This document shows, one piece after another, positions 25,097-37,899 of a stretch of 64,000 nt of DNA. Made by a program: the position numbers and the translations under genes. How positions within the stretch are numbered: position 1 is the stretch's first letter; each line of letters begins with the position of its first letter. The stretch is from positions 2,620 through 66,619 of the forward strand of contig MU266443.1 in the NCBI GenBank assembly GCA_021014945.1, written 5' to 3'. The DNA is from Leucogyrophana mollusca (lineage: Eukaryota > Basidiomycota > Agaricomycetes > Boletales). Under the pieces are notes generated by a model. The model was not told the origin of the DNA. It worked only from the letters and a program-made list of their open reading frames with translations, and did not search any database.

Positions 25097-25371
25097 GGTC
25101 GTCAATGGCCACCTTGATAATGAAGAGATTGGATAGGATTGGAGTTCCCGGGTAGGGGATATTAATATTAAAGTTAGCTAAGAGGATTATCTCATGTAAA
25201 TACATAAACAAATTTATTTATACATACGTCTCTGGCCTGTTTGTGCTATAGAGGCTCAAGTGGCAATACAGGCTAAAGTAACGGTACTGTTACAGCCTTG
25301 CGACGACGACATTTGTTCTTATGCCTTTGTAGGCCGCACAGCAGCGCACGCTGATTCACTGAAACATCGAT

Positions 25372-28300
25372 ATGTCTGGTTTCACGTCGTTCTTCCCGAC
25401 CAAATTCCTACCTTCCATGAATCCTCGCGACCGCCCATCCGATCCACTATCTCGACTGCGATTTGCACTCGAAACAATGCCGGGATCGCGGAAATATGTG
25501 TTTACACCTGCCACTCGGGCAGAGATACTATCGGAGCTCTACGATGCATTCTGGGGACCATATTCACATCTCTTCCTGCCGCTTTCAAACTCAAGTCTTC
25601 CTATGCATGCCACCCTGAGCGATGTGCAAAGTGAACTGAGCTTCGCTGGTGCCGGATCAGAGGAACCTATTATTCCGGGAAGACCGTGCGGTCACATCTT
25701 TAGCAAGGGTGAAAGTTGTTTTCGATGCAAGTAAGTGGCCTAATGGCACACCCTGTGGTTTTCACCCATCTCATCGTCTTGTCCTCCAGAGATTGTGCAC
25801 TTGATGACAGCTGCGTCTTATGCAGTCGCTGCTTTCATGCGAGCGACCATTCCGACCACAACGTGAGCTTCTTTATTGCCCAGCAATCTGGCGGCTGCTG
25901 CGACTGTGGCGACGCGGAAGCGTGGCGTGCAGCCATTGGGTGCCCGTTCCACCCTCCTTCGGAGAATGCTCCGGATCCGGTCGAGTCATCCCAAGGGACA
26001 TCTCAAGCTACTCCTAAAGTCACTACTCGGTCGATATTGGAGACAGAGATCCCACCTGTGCAAAACTATCCTTACAGGGTCTCTTTCCCTCCTGAGCTCC
26101 GCGAGATAATGGGAAGAACTGTAGCGTACGCCCTTGATTTCCTGCTCGACACCCTAGACTACTCCCCAGACGAACCTTCTGTCCCAGCCGATGAAGCGGA
26201 GCTCCGACTTCAGCCCACCGCCGACCCAATGCAGAAAGATCAATACTGCATTGTTCTTTGGAATGACGACAAACATTCATTTAGCGAAGTCATCGAACTC
26301 ATCTGCGAAACAACCACCCGCACCCGCGACGAAGCTCATGCTCTGGCACACTCTATCGACGAGCTGGGACGTGAAATTATCGACATGAATACAAACGTCA
26401 CGCGACTGCTCGAGGTCGCACAGATCATCTCCAAGATCGAGTTGGGTATCACTATTCGTCGCGCATACGACACCTTTCGCGAGCAGGTCGCTGTAGTCAT
26501 CATTGAGTGGCTGTTAGACCTTACTCGGAGCCGACTGGGAGCGGACACCTTGATAATCAAAGAAGTGATCGCGGCCGAGCTGTTGTCTACTAGGAAGAGA
26601 GAGAACACCCATTTCATTTTTAATGCCGGGCCTCAGGTCCCGGACATCGCCGCGGATGTATCCAATCCTTGCAGGATCGATTGGCTCTTTTTATACCACA
26701 CTCGTCTGTGGAAGAAGCCACGAATCAGTCTAAAAGAGATCTATGCCTCCGTCCTTACACTGTCCCATGCTCACAAGATTGCCATAGGCGAGTTTTCTCC
26801 TACATGTTTTTCTTGTGGATTGACAGTGCTGTGCAGCCGGTCACTTCGCAAGTGTGTATCATCGAGTCGTCGATGCTTATCTGCTTGTCGACCGCGAAGC
26901 AGAGACCTCCATCAAATACTTTGCCCTCCAGCTGTTCACTGTCCCGTCGGTCGCCAGCCATATTGTTCTTCACCATGATCTAGTCACTCGTCTCCTCGAC
27001 ATCATCATCAACTTCTTTACGAATCAGATCGCTGACAAGCGCATCCAAAGCGGGACAGCTTCCACATCTGAACTTGATGTGGAAAGCGCGCCGTTTAAGT
27101 CGAAGCGGTTCATGCCCGTTTTCAGTGATTTACGGTATCTTTGCCACAACGAGCCCGTACAGCAGCTCATCGCGCGGCATAATACATATATCCGGAAGTT
27201 TGCGAAGGTGTGCCAACTCTTCATGTGCGTTAACCCGAACAAGCGCGCTGCCAGGGACCACGTCGAATACGAGACGGACGCGTGGATCAGCGTGTTCAAC
27301 GTAACGCTTTCACTATCACGCGTCATAAAAGTATATGGTGAGGCATTCTCCTGGGCTTCTCCTGCCCAGCTCATCGGCGCAATCACAATCGTGATGCGCG
27401 AGACCTTGGCAGTGTGCACTCTTGGAACGGATCGACTCGACAAAAACAAGTTCTCTGTACCTGCCTTCCACGAGGTGACTTTCGGTGACGTTGGGTACCA
27501 GATCGTGGATTTCGACGTGCTAGAAGGCTGGGTTAGTTTTCACCACTCCTTGCACTGGCTCCTCGCGGAGCTCCTCAAGCATGTCGATACACTCGCGGAG
27601 GAATCGTTAATGCAGGTTGGCGTTGCGAGTGTGCGAGATCTTTTCATGAAAATTTCGAATGAGCAATCCGTGCTCACTGTCATCGACTTTCCCTTGCGAG
27701 GTGAGCAGTGGTTCAGCACTTTCGTAGCAGCATATCAATGAAACCACTTTAGTTCTGGCGATGATCGCCCAGATCCGTGCCGGACTATGGGTGCGCAACG
27801 GGTTCCCTATCCGAGGCCAGCTCCTCCATTACCGCGACTTCATGCTTCGTGAACTGTGCTATGACCAAGACCTCTACATTGTTCAGACATCCCTCATCAT
27901 CCTCGACCCCAACACCGTAATCGTCAGCGTCCTCGACCGATTCGGTTTACTGGACTTCTTCCGCGGTGCGGTGGTACACCCTACGTACGAGGGTGCAGCA
28001 TTATCCAGCATGATCGAGGAAGTGCTTTACGTTCTCATTACACTTCTCAGCGAGAAGTCCAATGCGTCAAAAATGCCACTGCCGGTTGCTGTCCGCCGCG
28101 AGATTGTTCACGCGCTCGCCATGGGGCCCTGCTCGTTCACTGATCTCGTGAAGCGTGTCGCTGAACGCATGGTCGATGATATCTGTTTCGAGCGAGTGTT
28201 GAAGGAGGTGTCTCATTTCCGCGTACCTGAGGCTACCACCGATACCGGCGTGTATGAATTGAAAGACGAGGCCTACGACGAAGTCAACCCATTCTTCTAT

Positions 28301-31107
28301 CACTACACACGAAACAAACGTGAAGAGGTCGAAGCCGTTCTCAAAGCTCGACTGCGGAAGAAGACAGGTCTTGCTGACCCTGTCATCGTACCCAAACCAC
28401 TTGATATCGACAACGGCCCATTCTCGATACTCTCATCCGCTCTTGAATCAGAAGCGTTGCTTCAAGTCATATTCTTCTCCATCTACAACATCCTCGTCCT
28501 GAAGGAGTCCACGGGATCGGCACCTCCCTCTGGAGAAGCCATCCTCGATCAAGCTTTCCATCTCATCATGCTCGCCCTCGTCGAACGCGCGTCCGTGTTT
28601 AGCTACCTTTCTGCGGTCAAGGGCTTTGAGGATGGTAAGAACCTCATTGACATCATATGTGCGCTCGAGCATGAGGAAGACTTCAAAACCTACAAGGCTC
28701 GTGTAGAATGGATCCTTGAACAGATCTCAAAGGTCGTGCCTGAGGAGGTTCAGGCGCGACGAAAGGTCGTTGACGCAGACGTCGCTATCCCAGACCCGGA
28801 GAGTGCAAAGAAGAAGGCAGCGAAAGCACGCCAGGAGGCGATCATGGCGCAGATGAAAGCTCAGCAGGCCAGTTTCGCCATCAACTTTGACGAAGACGAC
28901 GAAGAAAGTGAGGAGATGGAAGAGACCCCGGAAGAGCTCCTCTCTTATGGCACGTGTATCGTCTGCCAGGAAGACCTAACCATGGCCAGAGCGTTTGGCA
29001 CGCTGGGCCTGCTTCAACCCAGTCGACTGCTCAGGAACCACCCAGATAGCCATAGCCAATATCTGAACGAGATCATGCAGATGTCGCCTTCCTTGGATCG
29101 CCCCATTGGAGAAACCTCTACATCTTCGTTCCCGCCACCTGAAGCACAAATACTCGATGCTGCCGCAGCCATGGCGCCAAATTTTGACGCTTTTCCATTA
29201 CAACATACACGATTCGGTCTGCACTCATCAGTCTGTGGCCACATGATGCATTTGGATTGCTTCCAAGTGTATAGTACATCCATCAGACATCGACACAGAT
29301 CGCACGCAACGCGAAACCACCCGGAGAAGATTTTGCGAAAAGAGTTCATCTGTCCACTGTGCAAAAGTCTGGGGAATGTTGTTCTCCCTGTCTCCCGACC
29401 ATCCACCTTGACAATGAGTAGCGTTCCATTTCCGGATTGGATTCGTGCGTCGGGAATCAGCATTCTTAAGTCCAAACCGGACGCGGTGATGGACGCGCTG
29501 CAATTCAGGAACGGTACAGGAGAATTCGTATTCTGGAGTGCTCAAGATCAAGGTTACTCGTCTTCAGCGCGGCGAACGGAGGGTGCCGATATGTCGAAGA
29601 TGCTTGACACCGTCATGAATGCCTCCAAAGTTATCTCACAGCAAACGCGACATCTCCGAGAACGTGCCGAGCCCGAGCCCGGAGAACGAGGTGTGGGTAT
29701 ATACCTTCCTGAGGAGTTGGTTGGGTATACTATTGCTTCCCTCGAGGTCGCCATCCGTGGATCCGATTCAGGGCAGGGCATCGTAGCGGACAGCCTAACG
29801 GAGCCTCAGAGCCGAATGGTTCGCGGACTATTAACATGCTTGGCCAGACTGGGCGCAATGGAGTTGGAGGGACGGCCAGACGGTGGTCGCGAGTCCATCA
29901 AACAGGCCATCATCAAGCGCCTATTGCCAGAATGGAGTCGAACATCCCTAACATCATACTCGTATCCCTTGTTATTGAGGGATCCTTTCGCAGTGCTTGT
30001 CGAAACCGCTGCTGTCGCTCCGGAAATGCTCCAACACGTCCTCATCCTGACCTACTATGCCTGCTTAGCGCGGACGGTAGTGGGCATGGTATATGTGCTC
30101 AACAAGGCAAGGCAGAACCCCACTGTTCAACCCGTATCACGCAACCACGTCGATCTGTTTGGGGATGTCCGGATGTTCTTCATGTCTGTTGTTCGCCACT
30201 CCCCTGTCTTCGAGCACACCGCAACTCTGGTCTTCGAAACCTTCGGCGAAGCGCGCATCGAGAGGTTACTGTACGCCTTCACCCTTCCTTTCCTTCGCCG
30301 GGCGGCAATCCTCTGTAGGGCTGTGATTCCACTCGCTTTTCCTACTCCCACAACTGTCACGGCCGGCACAAACGAGTACAAGCGGCTCTTGGCTACGCTC
30401 GGCATACCACCTCTCTCCGACCTTCCCAACCAAGATACCCTTCAGAACGCTTTGTCAGGCTGGTGTGCCCACTATGGCCACAGTCACGCAGCTTCTCAGC
30501 TGAACTGTGGTGTAGTCCTGGAGCTTGCTTCCGTGTACAGGATCGCTCGTCTCCCTTTGGTTCTCGACAACTTGTTTGGTGGACGCGATAAAGTCATGCG
30601 GTGCGCTCGGTGCAACACTGTCCCCGTAGACGCTGCCATTTGCCTTATCTGCGGAACGACTTGTTGTATGTTGAGTCACTGTTGCTCAGACCCTGACTCG
30701 AGCGGCAGAGGGGAGTGCAACACGCATACCAGAGAGTACGTCCTTGGAATTTATCGCTTGGTCTGATGCTTAAAGTCTTGTGCGGCAGGTGCGGGGGTGC
30801 TATCGGATTATACTTCGTTGTGAAGAGATGCTCGTTGCTTTATCTCTACGCAAACGACGGCACGTTCACGCAGTCTCCTTATCTCGACGTCCATGGCGAG
30901 GTTGATGTCTCCATGAGGTGAGCGATGTATTTCGGGATGTTTACCGTATCATCCTCACCCTTCTCTCGCAGGCGCGGACGCCGCCAATACCTGCACCCCG
31001 CCCGTTGGGAGGATATCCGCAGGACCTGGTTAAACCACGGTATCCCCACTGTCATTGCACGCAAACTAGAGAGTACGGTGGATAGTGGAGGCTGGGAAAC
31101 CTTGTAG
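25372..31107 (+). CDS. UBR1: E3 ubiquitin ligase UBR1 (N-recognin)
   Basis: RING-type E3 of the N-degron pathway that binds proteins by destabilising N-terminal residues and ubiquitylates them with a Rad6-type E2. Roughly 1,850 aa in a few large exons. The UBR box near the N-terminus has the Cys/His array RPCGHIFSKGESCFRC, then CVLCSRCFHASDHSDHNV and GGCCDCGDAEAW. The ClpS-like adaptor domain follows (QYCIVLWNDDKHSF at 26.25 kb). The helical body is followed by a RING at about 29.0-29.4 kb (CIVCQEDL, CGHMMHLDCF, CPLCKSLGN). The C-terminal UBR-specific Cys-rich domain (30.6-30.9 kb) precedes the end, GGWETL. One intron (26788-26836) appears to be GC-AG. It is convergent with the GluRS gene, 124 bp between stops. 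Confidence 0.94.
26788..26836 (+). other. Predicted GC-AG intron in UBR1
   Basis: The exon end ATAG is followed by GCGAGTT, with the acceptor GTGCAG. Only this 49-nt intron joins HAHKIAI to GHFASVYHRVVDAYLL in phase. That second segment is a conserved UBR1 stretch. A GT donor nearby would leave an intron of about 31 nt. Confidence 0.6.
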
Positions 31108-31231
31108 GCGCACACATAACCATATAATCAATCACATTCAACACAACATAACATCCATTATACTATTTGGCAGCGTCGATCACATTCCACACATGTACTA
31201 CTGTATCAGTTTTTCCGCTACTAAATTGTAC

Positions 31232-33572
<2,341 letters not shown>

Positions 33573-33788
33573 GTGGCGTTTTCTGAGAGGGCTGGCACAA
33601 GCTCACATCTGTCGCCAACAAGAAGCCAGACAAAAGTCTAGTGGGCCAATCAGGCGCTGCACAGCCACCGCCTTATAGCATTCTCGGCTTTGGCCGTCGA
33701 GACTCTCGATCTCAGATCCCAGTGCTTGAGCTCACGCAAGACCAGTGACCACGCAAAGGATGTGCCAACATACATATTACATGACTTG

Positions 33789-35353
33789 TTACTCAAAGCT
33801 CGTCCTTTCTCCCATAGATGATCTTGTCGCAAGCCTTAGATCAGCAAGCGAAAACTCTGGTAGTGTCTGCTCCTCACGAGCAGCAGCCTGACGGAGATTG
33901 AGCACCATCCGCGATATCAATGTCACACTGATCGCTCGCAGAGGCGCAGACAGCATATATGACAGCCCCTGCCTCGATTCAGGCAGGCCAACGGAAGTGG
34001 CCAAACACGCTGTGGTCATGCTGAAGGAACCGTCAGGCGACTGTCGTATGGATACGGGTGAGTGCAGAGGGTTGAACTGACGTTACCATCACCGTGAAGT
34101 ACCTCAGCGAGTCATTGAAAATATTCCTCACGAGGCGGGTTTGTCCAGTACGAACTATAAGATCACTGTGGTCAGTTCGCTTCCCCTCTGGCACCGCAGT
34201 GGTTGATCCGCGCGGCACATACATAACTGGAGACAGCGGCCGACGGTCAACAGAAATATAATAGCATCGAATCCAGCGAGCGTTCCGAACTCGATGTAGG
34301 CGAAGTCTGGGTTGACGCTAGCTAGGCGTAGGGTGCATGTTGAATTCGCGACGAACGGGGCCATGACTGTGGTGAGAAGTTAGCGAATGGGCTAATCATC
34401 AACGTGATCGCTGCTTACAGTTCCCTTCTTTACTTTCGAGGGCCCACCCGGATATCACCGACGCGTTATCGGCCTTGACTCGCACCTCAGCGAAATCAAC
34501 GAGAGAACACAGGGGACGTACTATCACCAGTAGCGTCAACCCGATCTTGAACGCGGTTTTCCGTCCATACAGCGCGTAAGTCCGCATGGCCATGATCACT
34601 GAACACCAGTGAGACCATGTTAATCCGTAGGGACAGTGAAATGCGAACCTGATAATGGGAAGAGTAGGACCACAGACGTCCATAGCTGTATCTGAAACCA
34701 ATCCTCGCAAAACTATCGAAGAAATTCAGACGTATTTGTGGATGTCCGATGTTCAGTGACGCGGACCTTGAGAGGTGCATTTGACCAAATATAGACTGGA
34801 GGAACCAGATGATCAGCATAAGCTTGAGGAATGAAGAGGGGAGGGGAACATACATGCTACACCTATGCCAATTTGTGTGATGTAGCCGTACCTCAGGATC
34901 AAATATGCGACAGATATTATTGAAAAGGGGCCATTCTGCGTTCGGTTAGCCTTCTTGTATGCACTGTGGGAGGTTCCTAGTACGGACCCAAATGTGCCGA
35001 TACTGGTGTTCGCAATGGTTTAGATGAGCCTTTGCGTGTAACGAATAACCTCCACCTCACCTCTCTGGCTTCAGGTCAGCTTAAGGCTGGAGTAAAGTGT
35101 ACCAGTACACTTACCGAGGGAAAATTAAGATGGAATCATACACCAAGGCAAACGCACTCGAAACTGTTGCCGTCCATTCAGCGTGCTGGTTCAATGCGCA
35201 AAGGCTGTTACCCACCAACGAAGTACTGCAACGTACAAGGTCGGTTCGCGAATCGAATACACCCGGGACATGAAGTGGACGCACGTTGGAAGTCTGGGTG
35301 TCCGCCACATATTGGTATAGGAGCTCCAGTTCTGCCTGCAGGGAGGTCGCCAT
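33789..35353 (-). CDS. DUF6533 multi-pass membrane protein with microexons
   Basis: Basidiomycete-specific integral membrane protein of unknown function; paralogues are numerous in Agaricomycetes. The predicted order is MATSLQAELELLYQYVADTQ, SNYFVVSSAFALVYDSIL and FPREYRHIW (the conserved N-terminal DUF6533 signature). A membrane segment around SIISVAYLILRYG and an extracellular CEDW segment follow. Next is LWTSVVLLFPLSVIMAMRTYALYGRK, where RTYALYGR is the family hallmark, and a late segment GTLAGFDAIIFLLTV. The protein ends in a cytosolic tail (VLNLRQAA, ERTSFE). Exons at the 5' end are 35285-35353, 35216-35225 (10 nt), 35115-35163, 35061-35064 (4 nt), 34988-35002 (15 nt), 34863-34935, 34767-34795, 34649-34712 and 34419-34598; every phase fits. 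The remaining 3' exons run to the stop at 33789. Confidence 0.82.
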
Positions 35354-35504
35354 AGAGAAACACAATACGGGGGTCTAGTGGAAAATAGAACGCTGTGTTT
35401 ATTAAGACTCGGAAGGGCTCAATCTACCGGGGGACCTGATTGATGATGATCAATGGTTCCCTCGGCGCCGTCTTTCTGTGAAAATACCATGGGAGTCGAT
35501 TCAC

Positions 35505-35955
35505 TTAATTTGACCCTGGTGACCTCAGTGCGCTCTCCGTCCCGGGAGGCGGGCGATCCGACGCTCCATAGCCAGATACGCTTTCCAGATCCTGCAAGTT
35601 GGGATTTAGTTCGTTCTCGAGATGACAGACGCTAATGAGCGTCGACTCACCATATGCCAGCGCTGATTATGGAAACTGCAGTCAGGTTAGCATCAATGGC
35701 CATGTTCTCGCAGCTCGCTCACCTAACGCTCTGGTATGAAAGTGCAGATACCATCAAGTACACGATGTCGAAAGTCCAATTATAGGCTCGTGCCTTGCAT
35801 AGGCTATGGCGACGTGGGAGGCACTCACCCCACAGAACACGATCTGCAAGGACGTCCGTGACCGCGGATACCGATCTCACGGGTGCATAAACCACGACAA
35901 CGCTCATTGTATTGACTCGGAACCAGGCGCAGGCATGGCTACCGCTAGGAAACAA
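35505..35955 (-). CDS. Hypothetical protein, 3' exons only
   Basis: Three exons fit in phase toward a stop at 35505-35507: one up to 35955 ending at 35723, a 25-nt exon 35651-35675, and 35505-35591. They read GSHACAWFRVNTMSVVVVYA, later RAYNWTFDIVYLMVSALSYQ, SFHNQRWHM, and a polar tail DLESVSGYGASDRPPPG. Splice signals are good (GTGAGC, GTGAGT; acceptors CTGCAG, TTGCAG). The 5' part, perhaps 36.0-36.35 kb, could not be assembled. It may be a membrane protein arranged in tandem with the DUF6533 gene, but I cannot show homology. Confidence 0.4.
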
Positions 35956-36512
35956 AGTGGCAGCTTCGTATTAACTGGGGGGGCTGTAGTTGACAGATGA
36001 CGTGGTGAGAGAAGGAAGCTGGATGGAAATAGAGAGCCTCATTAATGGCATAGTCCGTGGATACGATCATGATGTGAGACAGGATGTTGCCCATAAAGAA
36101 TATTCCTCTCCTAGAGATGACCCTCTGTTGCGCTTCGTAGTCCTCTTGTCACGGTGGCGCACATTGGAGAACAAATGACACCTTGTACTTATGCACGAGC
36201 ACGCACGTGTGCCTGAAACCTCCGCACGACACCGAATGTACGATGTCGAAATCGATCGCGTACTTTTCCGGGCGCTCGTGCTGTGGGGTCGGGTCGCACT
36301 GGCGGAGGTCGCGACATGAGGGTAGTGGATGGACGATATGGGCGAGCGGACCGTGCCGTGGTTATGGTATGTACATTAAAAGGGCGAAATTTAACCTTTT
36401 GATGTACAGCTGTTTCCGAAGGCCTTGTCCAGCTCGTCCGAATATGCGGTTTTTAATTCAAAAAATGTGAATAATTTGAGAAATCGAAGAAAGCCAGAAA
36501 ACATCACTGAAT

Positions 36513-36547
36513 GAGGCCCCCTGAAGCTCCCTCATATGTCTGTCCGG
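36513..36547 (+). repeat. Left terminal inverted repeat
   Basis: 35 bp, starts GAGGCCCCCTG and ends CTGTCCGG. It matches the reverse complement of 37251-37285 at all but one position (an A/G difference in CATATGRGGG of the right copy). Confidence 0.85.
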
Positions 36548-36569
36548 ACCAACCCCCAAAATCCGGTCT

Positions 36570-36620
36570 CAAATATGCTATCTTTTGGGGGTCAAATATG
36601 CTATCTCGGACAGACATGTC
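36570..36620 (+). repeat. Two copies of the CAAATATGCTAT...GGACAGACAT motif, left side
   Basis: CAAATATGCTATC at 36570-36582, and a fuller copy at 36593-36620 that continues TCGGACAGACATGTC. They lie in the same orientation as the three copies near the right end. A short hairpin (TGTCACA ... TGTGACA) follows immediately. Confidence 0.75.
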
Positions 36621-37149
36621 ACATATAACAGTGTGACATATGTGACTCCACTGCCAAAGCGTGACAGGAGTGGGTGGTGCAACAGAGGTATACCAGAACG
36701 GCGCGCAGGGCTGTATTCAGCAGGAAAACGAACCAGCGAACATACAAGAGAGACCCGGGCTACTTTTTAGTAATATTCCCCCGAAATTTTTAGTGTCGGC
36801 AACTTCTCCTTCACAGCTGGCCTAGTGAGAGCCTTCCAGTGAACAACAGCACTCACGGATTTGTGCCAACGAGAGCCTTCTTGACAAGGTGGTAGAGGAC
36901 ACCACTGGCGGGTGCGTGTGTGTGCAGATCGTGCTGATGATACAGTCGAGTGAATGTGGGGGAGGATTCTTCGGCTTCGGATGACTCGTCGTGGTTGGTG
37001 CGTTCCTTTGAGCGCGTTACACAAGCGTTAGCAATATTCAACACAACGGACATGAAAAAACAATACTGACCGTACTTTATGGTACAAAGACTTGTAAAGA
37101 TAGGTCGGTCAAGGTTTGGCAGGACCATGTGGGTCCGGGGTGCCAGCCC

Positions 37150-37260
37150 CAAATATGCTAATTCCGGACAGACCTCCGCCGATTTTTGCCCCAAATATGC
37201 TATCTCTGGACAGACATTTTGTCATTTTTCGCCCTCAAATATGCTAATTTCCGGACAGAC
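37150..37260 (+). repeat. Three copies of the CAAATATGCTA...GGACAGAC motif, right side
   Basis: Copies begin at 37150, 37192 and 37236, spaced 42 and 44 bp. Each reads CAAATATGCTA, then a variable ATT, TCTC or ATTT, then (C)GGACAGAC. The last runs into the right terminal inverted repeat. Confidence 0.8.
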
Positions 37261-37285
37261 ATATGGGGGAGCTTCAGGGGGCCTC
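37251..37285 (+). repeat. Right terminal inverted repeat
   Basis: 35 bp, starts CCGGACAGACATATG and ends GGGGGCCTC, inverted relative to 36513-36547. Confidence 0.85.
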
Positions 37286-37899
37286 GAAAAAACCCCAGAC
37301 GCCTCAAACGAACCATCCACGCCTGAGATGAACGCCCCGCACCTCAAACGATCACCAAGTCTTTCGGTGATCTCCTTTATCTTGTTTTCTTATTTATTTC
37401 TCTGTCTTGATACTCCTTAATACATTTCTTGGGATCTAAGACTCGATTAAGGGCTAATACAAGAACAATTTAAGATATCGAATCTACTTAATCAAGGAGC
37501 TCTCTCCTTAGTAGAAACCGTCTTAAATCTCCTTAAATACAATTCTAAGACCTTCTAAGGACATTTAAGGTGCATCAAGAAGCGTGTAGTTTTCCTGATG
37601 CAAATACAAGGAAAACGTGGATGGTTCCAGAAAGAATATAAAGTACGCGCATCGTGATGCCAATAGCAATGGGGCGACGAAAGGTGAACGGTTGCCGATG
37701 GTGATATGGGAGAGTGGGCAGAAGGAAGCTGGAATACAACACCAACTCGCTGGGCTCTGTACCTGGGGTGTCTCCGGCACCCAAATTCTTCAAGCGACGA
37801 TCTCGGGAAGGCCGGGTTGCGATTATAGGTCGAGAATTTGAAACTAACCGTGTGTAAAAGCACATCGCCTTCAGTACGACAAGACGACTGATGGTCTGC
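37286..37899. other. A+T-rich spacer with scattered CCTTAA/TTAAGG motifs
   Basis: Between 37.39 and 37.57 kb the DNA is A+T-rich and repeats short CCTTAA, TTAAGG and CTTAAT strings in both orientations. A perfect hairpin GATCACC/GGTGATC lies near 37.35 kb. No gene recognised. Confidence 0.4.

Larger units (their letters stand above)
36513..37285. mobile_element. 773-bp element with 35-bp terminal inverted repeats (MITE-like)
   Basis: The first and last 35 bases are inverted copies with one mismatch (34/35). The outer end is GAGGCCCCCTGAAGC and the inner end GTCTGTCCGG. Just inside both ends lie copies of a direct repeat built on CAAATATGCTA and GGACAGAC. No transposase-like frame is seen between them, so this looks like a non-autonomous DNA element. 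I see no clear target-site duplication: the left flank ends CACTGAAT and the right flank begins GAAAAAAC. Confidence 0.7.

Noticed and set aside
36767..37194. Minus-strand frame inside the inverted-repeat element as a possible transposase
   Set aside because: About 113 codons of low-complexity sequence without DDE, zinc-finger or other transposase motifs.
37316..37570. CCTTAA-rich stretch as a telomere or satellite repeat
   Set aside because: The motifs are irregularly spaced and in both orientations; there is no tandem unit.
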